Shown here: positions 11,181 to 20,299 of the stretch, one piece after another
How positions within the stretch are numbered: the stretch's first letter is position 1
How the letters are laid out: each line of letters begins with the position of its first letter
Origin: Sphingopyxis sp. H053
GTDB taxonomy: Bacteria > Pseudomonadota > Alphaproteobacteria > Sphingomonadales > Sphingomonadaceae
DNA: 64,000 nt
NCBI RefSeq assembly: GCF_001468225.1
Contig: NZ_LNRU01000002.1
Location: forward strand, 434,001-498,000
Reading direction: 5' to 3'
Translations under genes and position numbers: made by a program
The notes under the pieces: model-generated
Seen by the model: the letters and a program-made list of their open reading frames with translations, nothing else
What the model was told of the DNA's origin: nothing
Databases searched by the model: none

Positions 11181-12163
11181 GCCGCAAGCCTTTTACTTTG
11201 TCCGTCACCGATGACGGGGGGTTGATCTTCATCGCTGCGACGGCGGCCGAGCCACAGCTTCACGGCCAGCTCCCCGCCTTCGAGCGTCTGGGTATTTTCC
11301 AGCAGCAGCCCTGCCGACGCGAACCAGCCGCGGATCTGCGCGTCCGAAAAGCCGAGGCGCGCGTGCGCCGCAAAATTGCGCAACTCTTCGTCCTCGTGCG
11401 GCGCGAAATCGACGACGAGCAAATGGCCACCGCCGCGCAGCACCCGGCTCGCCTCGGCGATCACGCGGTCGGGCTCGTGCGCGAAATGCAGCGCCTGATG
11501 GATGACAATGCTGTCAATGCTCGCATCATCGACCGGCAGGTTCAGGAAGTCGCCCTGGAGCAGGTCGACCGGAACCGATTGCTCCGCCAGCTTGGTGCGC
11601 GCGATGCGCAGCATTTCGGGGCTGCGATCGAGTGCGGTGATGCGGCGCGCGGTCGGCGCGAAGATTTCGGCCATCCGGCCGGTGCCGGTGCCGATGTCGA
11701 GCAAGTGCCCGAGCCGGCGGTTGTGCATCATCGCCAGCATCGCGGCCTCGACCTCGCTTTCGGCGACGTGGCGCGACCGGATCGCATCCCATTCGGCGGC
11801 ATGTTCGGCAAAATAGCGTTCGGCGGACGCCGCGCGCTCGTCGCGCACCGCCGCCAGCCGCCGCGCATCATGCGCGATGACCCGCGTCTCGCGCGCAGAG
11901 AAGGGCCATTTTTCGGCTTGGCCGATAATGTCGGCGACCGGCCCGCCGTTCGCGATGCGCAGGAAAACCCAGCTTCCTTCGCGCCGCCGCTCGACGATCC
12001 CGGCCTCGACAAGGATCCGGACATGGCGCGACACGCGCGGCTGGCTCTGGTCGAGCACGACCGCCAATTCGCCGATCGCGAGCTCCATCTCGCGCAAAAG
12101 CGCGACGACTCGCAATCGCGTCGGGTCCGCGAGGGCACGGAAAATGTCGATCAGCTCGCTCAT
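11177..12163 (-). CDS. ArsR-family regulator fused to SAM methyltransferase domain (SahR-like)
   Basis: 328 residues from ATG 12163. Residues 1-100 are an ArsR winged helix (IFRALADPTRLRVVALL, then the recognition region DQSQPRVSRHVRILVEAG). Residues 145-325 are a class I methyltransferase domain with the SAM motif LLDIGTGTGRM. ArsR proteins of this architecture lead methionine-cycle operons in many proteobacteria, and SahR, which responds to S-adenosylhomocysteine, is the known example. Here it is the first gene of the regulator-metF-metH operon with a palindrome immediately upstream, so autoregulation is likely. No Shine-Dalgarno is visible before the ATG, so translation may be leaderless. 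Effector and enzymatic activity are inferred. Confidence 0.85.
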   Translation of the reverse strand: MSELIDIFRALADPTRLRVVALLREMELAIGELAVVLDQSQPRVSRHVRILVEAGIVERRREGSWVFLRIANGGPVADIIGQAEKWPFSARETRVIAHDARRLAAVRDERAASAERYFAEHAAEWDAIRSRHVAESEVEAAMLAMMHNRRLGHLLDIGTGTGRMAEIFAPTARRITALDRSPEMLRIARTKLAEQSVPVDLLQGDFLNLPVDDASIDSIVIHQALHFAHEPDRVIAEASRVLRGGGHLLVVDFAPHEDEELRNFAAHARLGFSDAQIRGWFASAGLLLENTQTLEGGELAVKLWLGRRRSDEDQPPVIGDGQSKRLAA

Positions 12164-12171
12164 GGGGCAAC

Positions 12172-12191
12172 ATATAAAGCTTTCTTTATAT
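12172..12191. promoter_or_regulatory. Palindromic operator upstream of the methionine operon
   Basis: ATATAAAG-CTTT-CTTTATAT: perfect 8-bp inverted arms with a 4-bp centre, ending nine bases before the regulator start codon. It is a strikingly AT-rich island in GC-rich DNA. The size and symmetry suit an ArsR dimer, so this is the likely site where the operon's own regulator represses it. Inferred from position and symmetry. Confidence 0.7.
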
Positions 12192-12392
12192 CCGGTCAAC
12201 CAAGCGCCGCTCCCCTATTTCCGCCACGCACCCTTCAGCCGGGACCGAATTACGACGAAACAGCGGGGCTCTGGCAAAAAGGGCGTTGCGTGCCATTTGG
12301 CGAGGGGGTAATTCTGCGCGCGATTGGCAAATTTCGGGATCGATCAGTTCCTGTGCCGATCGGTCAGTTCAAACCGAGAGGGGTATTCCCAA

Positions 12393-12725
12393 ATGAAGAA
12401 ATCGATCACTCTGTCGCTCGTCCTCGCCGCCTCGATGGGCCTCGCTGCTTGCGCCGAAAAGGCTGCCGACGACACGGCTGCTGCAACCGAAGACGCAGCC
12501 GCGACCGTCGAAGGCGCTGCTGATGGCGCGATGGAAGCGGCCGAAGGCGCTGCCGACGCGACCGCAGCTGCTGCTGGCGAAGCCGGCGCCGCTGCCGACG
12601 CCGCTGGCGATGCCGCTGCCTCGGGCGACGCTGCCAAGGCTGCCGACAAGGCGACCGAAGCTGCCGATGCTGCCAAGGAAGCTGCCGACGCCGCCAAGGG
12701 CGCGATGGAAGAAGCCAAGAAGTAA
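12393..12725 (+). CDS. Small Ala-rich lipoprotein
   Basis: 110 residues. The N-terminal signal ends in a lipobox LAAC, so Cys22 should be lipidated. The mature part is almost only Ala, Asp, Glu, Gly, Lys and Thr, in repeats such as AADAAGDAAA and AADAAKEAADAAK, suggesting a long amphipathic helix as in Lpp- or LEA-like proteins. The ATG is preceded by GAGAGGGG. It is followed by a strong terminator and by a paralogue at 12906, so this is a tandem pair. Function is unknown; an envelope spacer or stress role is a guess. Confidence 0.8.
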   Translation: MKKSITLSLVLAASMGLAACAEKAADDTAAATEDAAATVEGAADGAMEAAEGAADATAAAAGEAGAAADAAGDAAASGDAAKAADKATEAADAAKEAADAAKGAMEEAKK

Positions 12726-12770
12726 GCGTCTTTTCGGCCTTTCAGGCCGAAGAAATGCCACAGGCAAAGG

Positions 12771-12801
12771 GGGGTCGCCGGTTCGCCGGTGGCCCCTTTT
12801 T
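12771..12801 (+). terminator. Rho-independent terminator with TTCG loop
   Basis: An 11-bp stem (12771-12781 with 12786-12796, two G-U pairs) closed by a TTCG tetraloop and followed by five T. It ends the 12393 lipoprotein transcript. Confidence 0.88.
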
Positions 12802-12905
12802 CATTCGGGACAGGTATCAATCGGCGCAGTTGCCAAGCCCCTGATCCGCCGTTAACTCTCAGTCCCTATGGCCGTCGCCCGGCCATTGCATTCGAAAGGA
12901 ATATC

Positions 12906-13235
12906 ATGCGCAAGATCATCATCGCCTCGATGGCCGCCGCGGCCTTCAGCCTCGCCGCCTGCTCGGAAAAGACCCAGGACGCCGCTTCGGAAACCGCCAC
13001 TTCGGCCGCCGATGACGCCGCCGCCGCTGGCGATGCCGCTGCCGATGCTGCCGCTGGCGCTGCCGACGCGACGGCTGCTGCCGCCGACGAAGCCGCCGAT
13101 GCGACCGCCGCCGCCGCCGACAAGGCCGGCAACGCCGTCGAAGGCACCGTGAACGCCGCTGGCGAAGCCGCCGACAAGGCCGGCGCCAATATTGCCGAAG
13201 AAACCAAGAAGGCCGAAGCCAACGACAAGAAGTAA
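12906..13235 (+). CDS. Small Ala-rich lipoprotein, paralogue of the gene at 12393
   Basis: 109 residues with a signal peptide and lipobox LAAC-S, then an Ala/Asp/Glu-rich mature domain with repeating AADEAADATAAAADKAG-type units. It ends in a Lys/Glu-rich tail with KK, as its upstream paralogue does. A GAAAGGAATATC ribosome site precedes the ATG. It has its own terminator, so the two copies appear to be transcribed separately after duplication. It probably sits in the periplasmic leaflet of an envelope membrane. Function unknown. Confidence 0.8.
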   Translation: MRKIIIASMAAAAFSLAACSEKTQDAASETATSAADDAAAAGDAAADAAAGAADATAAAADEAADATAAAADKAGNAVEGTVNAAGEAADKAGANIAEETKKAEANDKK

Positions 13236-13265
13236 GTCGTCGGCACGCCTTCGGGCTGATATCGG

Positions 13266-13297
13266 GGGCTCCATCCACCACGGATGGAGCCCTTTTT
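13266..13297 (+). terminator. Rho-independent terminator
   Basis: A perfect 11-bp stem (GGGCTCCATCC and its complement) with a short loop and five T. It ends the transcript of the 12906 lipoprotein gene. Confidence 0.93.
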
Positions 13298-13313
13298 CAT
13301 GGGAGCGCATGCG

Positions 13314-13526
13314 ATGATCGACCTTCGGATGACGAGCGCCGCGCTCGCGATGCTGATCCTGACGACGGGATGCAGCCGTACCGACAATGAGCCCGGCCCC
13401 GGCGGCGTGACCGTCAGCGAGGCCAAAGCGCTCGACGATGCCGCCGAAATGCTCGAAAGCCGCGATAGCGCGCCGGTAGCCGCCGCGGACAAGCCGGACG
13501 GCGACGCCGAAAAGACCGTCAAATAG
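13314..13526 (+). CDS. Small putative lipoprotein
   Basis: 70 residues with a hydrophobic signal ending LILTTGC, a plausible lipobox, then a short acidic hydrophilic region without a recognised domain. The ATG at 13314 was chosen because GGAG lies nine bases before it; ATGs at 13284 and 13299 are in frame, but the first is inside the preceding terminator. It is the third small lipoprotein in a row, though not Ala-repeat-like. Function unknown. Confidence 0.6.
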   Translation: MIDLRMTSAALAMLILTTGCSRTDNEPGPGGVTVSEAKALDDAAEMLESRDSAPVAAADKPDGDAEKTVK

Positions 13527-13674
13527 CGCCTTCCCCTCGCCGCATCAGGGCGTTAGGCTGCTCTCGCCCCGCAACTGGCGCTGAAGATGGAGTCCCATCG
13601 GGAAGCGGGGCGGACCGACAGGTCGACAGGAGCCGCGCGCCTGGGTGATCCATCGCCAGCGCAAGGACATCCGC

Positions 13675-14355
13675 ATGACCGATACGCCCAGCACCACCGT
13701 CGTCTTCCTGCTCTTTCCCGGTATCACCCAGCTCGATTTCACCGCTCCCGCGCAGGCGCTTTCGCGCATGCCCGGCGCCTTACTCGCGGGCGCCGCGGCC
13801 AGCCTCGACCCGATCATGACCGACAGCGGCTTCGCGATCGTGCCGACGCATGATTTCGCGAGTGCGCCGCAGGGCGACATCCTCTGCATCCCCGGCGGGC
13901 ACGGCGTCGCCGACGCGCTGGGCGATGCCGCGACGATCGATTTCATCGCGCGCCAGGCCGCGGGCGCGCAATGGGTGACGAGCGTCTGCACCGGCGCCTT
14001 CCTGCTCGGACGCGCCGGGCTGCTCGACGGCAAGCGCGCGACGACGCACTGGGCCTATACCCATTTGCTGCCGCTCGTCGGCGCCGAGCCGGTGAAAGCA
14101 CGCGTCGTCGAGGACGGGAATGTCGTGACCAGCGGCGGCGTCACCTCGGGGCTTGATTTCGCGCTGACGCTCATTGCCCGGCTGCGCGGCGATGCGGTCG
14201 CGCAGGCGATCCAGCTCGCGATCGAATATGATCCCGCGCCGCCCTTCCCCGGCGGCCATCCCGACCGCGCGCCCAAGGCGATCACCGCGGGATTGAAAGA
14301 GCATGTCTATGACGCCGCGGCAGCGCGGATGGAGGCGGCGTTGTCGGGCGGTTAG
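13675..14355 (+). CDS. DJ-1/PfpI family protein, isonitrile hydratase-like
   Basis: 226 residues of the class I glutamine amidotransferase-like fold. The nucleophile elbow is SVCTGAFLLGRAGLLDGKRATTHW, and Asp in GITQLDFTAP near residue 17 matches the acid residue of isocyanide (isonitrile) hydratase, as does the Cys-Thr pair. Such enzymes hydrate isonitriles to N-formamides. An AraC-type regulator is another use of this domain, but there is no helix-turn-helix here. The ATG at 13675 follows AAGGA. It is convergent with the next gene. Family call firm, reaction probable only. Confidence 0.8.
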   Translation: MTDTPSTTVVFLLFPGITQLDFTAPAQALSRMPGALLAGAAASLDPIMTDSGFAIVPTHDFASAPQGDILCIPGGHGVADALGDAATIDFIARQAAGAQWVTSVCTGAFLLGRAGLLDGKRATTHWAYTHLLPLVGAEPVKARVVEDGNVVTSGGVTSGLDFALTLIARLRGDAVAQAIQLAIEYDPAPPFPGGHPDRAPKAITAGLKEHVYDAAAARMEAALSGG

Positions 14356-14365
14356 GGTCTGGACC

Positions 14366-15133
14366 CTAACGGCAGCCCGCGAGTGCGATTTCGTAAAGTT
14401 TCGGCCAATATTTTCCGGTGACGAACAAGCGCTTCGTTTTCGCGTCCCATGCAATGCCGTTGAGCACGCTGTCGGTCCCCCTGACACCGGCGTCGGCCTT
14501 GAGCCCCGTCAGGTCGACGAGCGAGACGACGTTGCCGGTGGCGGGATCGATGCGGACGATGAAGTCGGTCATCCACACATTCGCCCAGATCTGGCCGTCG
14601 ATCGTCTCCAGCTCGTTGATCATCGAGATCGGCCGGCCGCCGAAGCGCACCGTGACACGCCTCTGCTCCTTCATTGTCGCGGGATCGAAGAAGCGGAGCT
14701 CCGTCGTGCCGTCGCTGAGAACCAGGCTGCCTTCGACCATCGTCACGCCCCAGCCCTCGCCTTCATATTTGAAGGTGCCGACGCGTTTCAGATCCTTGAT
14801 CGACCAGCGATTGCCGGCGCCGCCCTGCCAGGTCACGCCGATGATCTGATCGCCCCAGCGCGTGATGCCTTCGCCGAACTGGTCCGCCGGCAGCTTTGTC
14901 TGCGCCAGCGCCTTGCCGGTCTTGAGGTCGAGCCGCGCCACGCGGGACTGACCATATTGACCGGTGGCCTCGTACAGATGCCCCTCGTCCCAGAAGAGGC
15001 CTTGGGTGAAGCTGGTCGCGTCGTGCGGGAAGGTTTCGACGATGCGGTAGCCGCAGCGCTCGATCGGCGGCGGCGCGGGCGTTGCCGCGGCCGGAGGATC
15101 GGCGAGCAGGGCGAGAGCGAGGACGAAGATCAT
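14366..15133 (-). CDS. Glutaminyl-peptide cyclotransferase (beta-propeller type)
   Basis: 255 residues with a short signal peptide, then the five-bladed propeller of the plant/bacterial glutaminyl cyclase family. The family hallmarks are present: the N-terminal PHDATSFTQGLFWDEGHLYEATGQYGQS, then FGEGITRWGD, the middle MINELETIDGQIWANVW and the C-terminal LNGIAWDAKTKRLFVTGKYW. It converts N-terminal Gln of secreted proteins to pyroglutamate. It is a single gene, convergent with the DJ-1 gene. Confidence 0.88.
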   Translation of the reverse strand: MIFVLALALLADPPAAATPAPPPIERCGYRIVETFPHDATSFTQGLFWDEGHLYEATGQYGQSRVARLDLKTGKALAQTKLPADQFGEGITRWGDQIIGVTWQGGAGNRWSIKDLKRVGTFKYEGEGWGVTMVEGSLVLSDGTTELRFFDPATMKEQRRVTVRFGGRPISMINELETIDGQIWANVWMTDFIVRIDPATGNVVSLVDLTGLKADAGVRGTDSVLNGIAWDAKTKRLFVTGKYWPKLYEIALAGCR

Positions 15134-15203
15134 CGCTGCCCTAGCTATGCCGCATCGCCTGAACTGGCAATGTCCCGCCTGCCCTATTTCGTCATGCCAT
15201 TTT

Positions 15204-15276
15204 CGTCATGCCGGACTTGATCCGGCATCCATGACGCCGCCCGTGGCATGGACCCCGGATCAAGTCCGGGGTGACG
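15204..15276. repeat. Palindromic dispersed repeat, GGACTTGATCCGG type
   Basis: Inverted arms GTCATGCCGGACTTGATCCGG and CCGGATCAAGTCCGGGGTGAC around a short centre containing CCATG...CATGG. It is a second palindrome family, different from the GCGAAGGC type. It occupies the space between the cyclotransferase promoter and the groEL terminator. Confidence 0.8.
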
Positions 15277-15298
15277 ATGAAGATAAGTTGCACAAAGA

Positions 15299-15336
15299 AA
15301 AGGGCCGGAGGATTGCTCCCCCGGCCCTTCTTTTTT
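15299..15336 (-). terminator. Bidirectional rho-independent terminator of groESL
   Basis: Stem AAGGGCCGG-AGG with its complement CCCCCGGCCCTT, one mismatch, flanked by T-rich runs in both directions (CTTTTTT on plus; CCCTTTTCTTT on minus). It stands 68 bases after the groEL stop. Confidence 0.85.
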
Positions 15337-15362
15337 GACTTGGCCGTTCGGCAAGTCGGCAT

Positions 15363-15388
15363 GCGACCCCGGCCTTCGCCGGGGTGAC
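15363..15388. repeat. Short hairpin repeat, CCGGCCTTCGCCGG type
   Basis: A single hairpin, ACCCCGGCCTTCGCCGGGGT, with a flanking GAC. It is the half-unit of the repeat seen complete at 23586-23661. It lies between groEL and its terminator. Confidence 0.75.
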
Positions 15389-15403
15389 GACCTGTTGGGG
15401 TCG

Positions 15404-17059
<1,656 letters not shown>

Positions 17060-17110
17060 TTAAAATCCGCAGAAAACTGCGTAACTTCACACTGAATTCG
17101 ATGAAATCGC

Positions 17111-17398
17111 TCAGGCGATGACGCCGAGGATGTCCGATTCCTTCATGATCAACAGCTCTTCGCCGTCGACCTTGACTTCGGTGCCCGACCATTTGCCGAA
17201 CAGGATGCGGTCGCCCGCCTTGACGTCGAGCGGGGTCACCTTGCCGTCATCGGCGCGGGTGCCGGTGCCGACCGAGACGACTTCGCCTTCCTGCGGCTTT
17301 TCCTTGGCGGTGTCGGGGATGATGATGCCGCCAGCCGTCTTTTCTTCGGCTTCGATACGGCGAACAAGCACGCGGTCGTGCAGCGGACGAAATTGCAT
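17111..17398 (-). CDS. groES: Co-chaperonin GroES
   Basis: 95 residues from the ATG at 17398 behind a strong GGAGGG. It begins [34 protein letters not shown], containing the mobile loop, and ends [10 protein letters not shown]. It is the first gene of the groESL operon, 63 bases before groEL. Confidence 0.98.
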   Translation of the reverse strand: MQFRPLHDRVLVRRIEAEEKTAGGIIIPDTAKEKPQEGEVVSVGTGTRADDGKVTPLDVKAGDRILFGKWSGTEVKVDGEELLIMKESDILGVIA

Positions 17399-17430
17399 GG
17401 AAATCCCTCCAGAGATGGAAATGATGTCGT

Positions 17431-17457
17431 TTAGCACTCACAGGACGCGAGTGCTAA
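17431..17457. promoter_or_regulatory. CIRCE operator (HrcA binding site)
   Basis: TTAGCACTC-N9-GAGTGCTAA, a perfect match to the CIRCE consensus, 33 bases before the groES start. HrcA repression of groESL, relieved by heat, follows from established knowledge of this element. Confidence 0.97.
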
Positions 17458-17529
17458 CAGTCGGCCATATGGGTGGGAGTCAGATAGGCGTCAAGCGCAG
17501 GGGTACAAGATTCTCGCGAAGTTTTTGCG

Positions 17530-18927
17530 TCAGGCCGGAAGCAGGCCCAGACGCGCGCGCATCCGCCAGCGGAGCAGCAGCACGGCAGAGACGACAATCA
17601 GCCCTACGGCCAGCCCGATCCACACCCCGACTCCGGCGAGCGGCGTCCAGAAGCCGAGGTAGATGGCGGTGCCATAGCCCGCGATCCAGTAACCGCAGAT
17701 CGCGATGATCATCGGGGTGCGTGTGTCCTGCAATCCGCGCAGCACGCCCGCCGCCACCGCCTGCGCCCCGTCAAAGAGCTGGAAGGCGGCGGCGACGACG
17801 AGGAACTGCATCGCGAAACCGACGAGCGCGGCGTTGCGCGCGGCATCGACGTCGACATAGATCGACAGCACGAGCGACGGGAACAGCCACATGATGAGCG
17901 CGGTCAGCCCCATGAAGCCGATGCCGAGGATGAGCGACGCCTGCCCCGCGTGCGCGATACCGCGATGGTCGCGCGCGCCATAGAAAAGACCGACGCGGAT
18001 CGTCGCCGCCTGCGCGACGCCGAAGGGGATCTGGAAGGCGAGCGCCGCGACCTGCAGCGCGATCGTGTGCCCGGCGAGCTCGGTTTCGCCGATGCGGCCC
18101 ATCAGGAAGGCGGCGCCGGTGAACAGCCCCGCCTCGGCCAGGATGGTCAGGCTGATCGGCGTGCCGATGCGCAGCATGTCGAAAAAGCGCGTCCATTCGG
18201 ACCGCCACCAGTTGCCGAACAGATGATAGCGCCGCAGCCGCCGGTCGCTCTGGATGACGACGACATAGGCGATCAGCATCAGGAAGCTGGTCATCACGCT
18301 CGAAATCGCCGAGCCGTGGAGGCCGAGCGCGGGCATGCCGAGGTGGCCGAACACCAGCACCCAGTTGCCCAGCGCATTGACGAACAGCGCGCCGAAGGTG
18401 ATCGCGGTCGCGATCGTCGGCCGCCCGAGCGCCGAGACGAAGATGCGCAGCACCGCCGCGGCGATCATCGGGAACATGCCCCACATCAGGATCAGCAGGA
18501 AGCCCGCGGCACGCGCCGAGGTTTCGGCCGGCTGCCCCGTCGCGAGCATGATCGGCCCGCCCGCGGCGCAGATGCCCATGAAGAGGAGCGAGACCAGCGC
18601 GCTGAGCCACAGCGCCATGCGCACGGTGCGCCGCACCTCGCGCACCGCATGCTTGCGGCGGCCGAGCTCGGCGGCGATCAGCGGCGCCGACGCCCCGATG
18701 AGGCCGGAGCCGGTCCACAGCAGGAGCCCGAAAATCGCGACGCCGAGCGACGAGGCGGCGAGCGCCGCGTCGCCGAGCCGCGCGACGAAGATCACGTCGA
18801 TCGCGTGGACGAGCATTTGCAACAGGTTCGCGGCCGCGAGCGGCACCGCAAGCGCCAGCGTCGCGCGGAATTCGGCGCGGAGGCTCGGCGGTGTTTCCGC
18901 GGTCAGAGGGGCGGCCTGATGCAGCAT
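17530..18927 (-). CDS. MATE family efflux transporter (NorM-like)
   Basis: 465 residues and twelve predicted membrane segments in two homologous halves (MatE domains starting near residues 25 and 250). Typical segments are PLAAANLLQMLVHAIDVIFVARLG in the first helix pair and IPFGVAQAATIRVG in the seventh or eighth. Such proteins export cationic drugs and dyes using Na+ or H+ gradients. It is monocistronic, on the minus strand behind groESL. Substrate unknown. Confidence 0.9.
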   Translation of the reverse strand: MLHQAAPLTAETPPSLRAEFRATLALAVPLAAANLLQMLVHAIDVIFVARLGDAALAASSLGVAIFGLLLWTGSGLIGASAPLIAAELGRRKHAVREVRRTVRMALWLSALVSLLFMGICAAGGPIMLATGQPAETSARAAGFLLILMWGMFPMIAAAVLRIFVSALGRPTIATAITFGALFVNALGNWVLVFGHLGMPALGLHGSAISSVMTSFLMLIAYVVVIQSDRRLRRYHLFGNWWRSEWTRFFDMLRIGTPISLTILAEAGLFTGAAFLMGRIGETELAGHTIALQVAALAFQIPFGVAQAATIRVGLFYGARDHRGIAHAGQASLILGIGFMGLTALIMWLFPSLVLSIYVDVDAARNAALVGFAMQFLVVAAAFQLFDGAQAVAAGVLRGLQDTRTPMIIAICGYWIAGYGTAIYLGFWTPLAGVGVWIGLAVGLIVVSAVLLLRWRMRARLGLLPA

Positions 18928-19034
18928 AGCCGGCCCGGATAGGCGCGCGAATGTTACGGTTCAAGTGCGGCGCGGCGGCGGCGGGTTATTTGGTGCCTGG
19001 GGGTGGCAGAATGGCAACAGCAATGCGGAGATTG

Positions 19035-19223
19035 GATCCTCCCTGTGCCGCAGGCATGGGGAGGTGGCAGCGCGAAGCGCTGACGGAGGGGTTATGGCGC
19101 GACCCCTCCACCACTCGCTGCGCGAGAGTGCTGGGTCGTCCAGTCCCCCGGACTGGACTTGAATTGCCGGGGGCAATTCAACCCTGCACTCCCCCTCCCC
19201 ATCGCGTCGCGACAGGGAGGATC
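19035..19223. repeat. Large imperfect palindromic repeat (GATCCTCCC type), copy 1
   Basis: A 189-bp element bounded by GATCCTCCC and its complement GGGAGGATC. Just inside is GGGGAGGTGGC-GCGCGAAGCGCTGACGGAGGGG, shared with the element at 42332-42466. A nested palindrome (GTCCAGTCCCCCGGACTGGAC) sits in the middle. With flanking bases it fills the 303-bp gap between the MATE gene and the PycTM gene; no gene is seen here. It is probably a non-autonomous repeat. Confidence 0.8.
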
Positions 19224-19230
19224 TATGAAT

Positions 19231-19803
19231 TCATCCTCGCCACATCCCGGCCATCTCGACCGCGAACGCGATGAAGGTCAGCGTCAGCCCGACGACGAAC
19301 AGGCGGTAGGCGTAGGCAAGGTAGCGATATTTGCGCCGCGCGAGCACGACGCCATTCTGGTAGGTATCGCGCAGCATCGTCTCATAGAGATCCTCCTCGG
19401 TGCGCAGGCGCGCCTTCACCGCGGCGATGAACTCGTCCTCGTCCATCTGTTCGAAGCGGCCGAAGAAGAGGATATTGCTGTGATCCTTGCCGTCCTTGTA
19501 GACGACCGGCGGCGCCCTGCCGACGCGCGGCAGCACCGCCGACACCGCGAGCAAAGCCGAGAGGAAGGAAAAGGTCGCGAGGATCGCGAGCGGCATCGCG
19601 AGTGCGCCGCCGCCCGAACGCGCCTGCCCGATCGCGAGCGTGAAGACGACAAAGGTCGCGCCCATCAGGATCGATGCCTTCTGGTCGGCCATCTGCGACA
19701 ATTGCATCGTGATCTGCTGGTTGGTGCGCACGAGGTGCACCGCGTTCGGCGGAAAGGAAATCGCCGGCCGGCCCTGCGATATCTTTGAATCTTCGCTGTC
19801 CAT
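19231..19803 (-). CDS. PycTM (DUF5706)-like membrane protein
   Basis: 190 residues from ATG 19803. After a polar N-terminus comes the segment RTNQQITMQLSQMADQKAS leading into a first membrane helix (ILMGATFVVFTLAIG), then a second helix, a cytoplasmic stretch with DHSNILFFGRFEQMDEDEF, and a last helix near the C-terminus. This is the pattern of the Pycsar effector transmembrane family (PycTM). In Pycsar defence it is paired with a pyrimidine cyclase, but no cyclase gene is nearby, so a defence role is not supported. It is divergent from the acyl carrier protein gene with a 150-bp shared promoter region. Starts at 19887 and 19917 are in frame. Confidence 0.65.
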   Translation of the reverse strand: MDSEDSKISQGRPAISFPPNAVHLVRTNQQITMQLSQMADQKASILMGATFVVFTLAIGQARSGGGALAMPLAILATFSFLSALLAVSAVLPRVGRAPPVVYKDGKDHSNILFFGRFEQMDEDEFIAAVKARLRTEEDLYETMLRDTYQNGVVLARRKYRYLAYAYRLFVVGLTLTFIAFAVEMAGMWRG

Positions 19804-19954
19804 GCCAAGCTGCCCCTGCTGGCGACCCGCCACAGCGATGCCACGAAGTCCCGCCAGCGGCAAGATGCTGCCCTGTTCCCGCCGCATTCGCTTGCCAATC
19901 GGAGGCCTTCGCGGCATGCCGCACGCAACTTCATATCTTTATGGGACGCACCAC

Positions 19955-20191
19955 ATGAGCACCGCCCTGCGCGACCAGATTTTCGGGCTGATTGCCCCTT
20001 TCAACAAGAAGGGCGTCGAACTGACCGACGCCACCACCTTTGCCGGCGACCTCGAATGGGACAGCCTGACGGTGATGGATTTCGTCGCCGAGGTCGAGGA
20101 CACGTTCGACATCATCATCAGCATGAACATGCAGGCCGAAATCGAAACCGTCGGCCAGCTGGTCGCCGCGGTCGAGAAGCTGCAGGGCTAA
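19955..20191 (+). CDS. Acyl carrier protein of the sphingolipid pathway
   Basis: 78 residues of four-helix acyl carrier protein. The phosphopantetheine site is DSL in LEWDSLTVMDFVAEVED, with Ser37 as the attachment residue. Its position directly before serine palmitoyltransferase matches the conserved acp-spt pair of sphingolipid-making alphaproteobacteria, where this specialised carrier delivers the long-chain acyl group to the synthase. It is distinct from the fatty-acid AcpP, whose motif is usually preceded by an acidic GADSLD. The ATG at 19955 is chosen over the long upstream reading frame because the ACP fold begins here. Confidence 0.9.
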   Translation: MSTALRDQIFGLIAPFNKKGVELTDATTFAGDLEWDSLTVMDFVAEVEDTFDIIISMNMQAEIETVGQLVAAVEKLQG

Positions 20192-20201
20192 ATCTTTTTC
20201 C

Positions 20202-20283
20202 CCGTTCGTGTCGAGCGAAGTCGAGACACCCATCGGGACAGCGCAAGTTCGAGGGGCATCTCGACTTCGCTCGATGCGAACGG
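20202..20283. repeat. Palindromic dispersed repeat, TCGAGCGAAGTCGAGA type
   Basis: Nearly perfect 25-bp inverted arms (20202-20226 and 20259-20283) beginning CCGTTCG. It is inserted between acp and spt, so the two genes' common message carries a large stem. Confidence 0.85.
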
Positions 20284-20299
20284 ATTTTGGACATTTGAC

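Noticed and set aside
12164..12192. SAM or SAH riboswitch before the methionine operon
   Set aside because: The space before the start is short and only a simple palindrome is seen; a protein operator explains it better.
12344..12820. Minus-strand frames opposite the small lipoproteins
   Set aside because: Low-complexity Ser/Ala frames are the complement of the Ala-rich repeats.
19231..19803. Pycsar anti-phage system
   Set aside because: Only the membrane-effector-like gene is here; neither neighbour is a nucleotide cyclase, so a defence system cannot be claimed.
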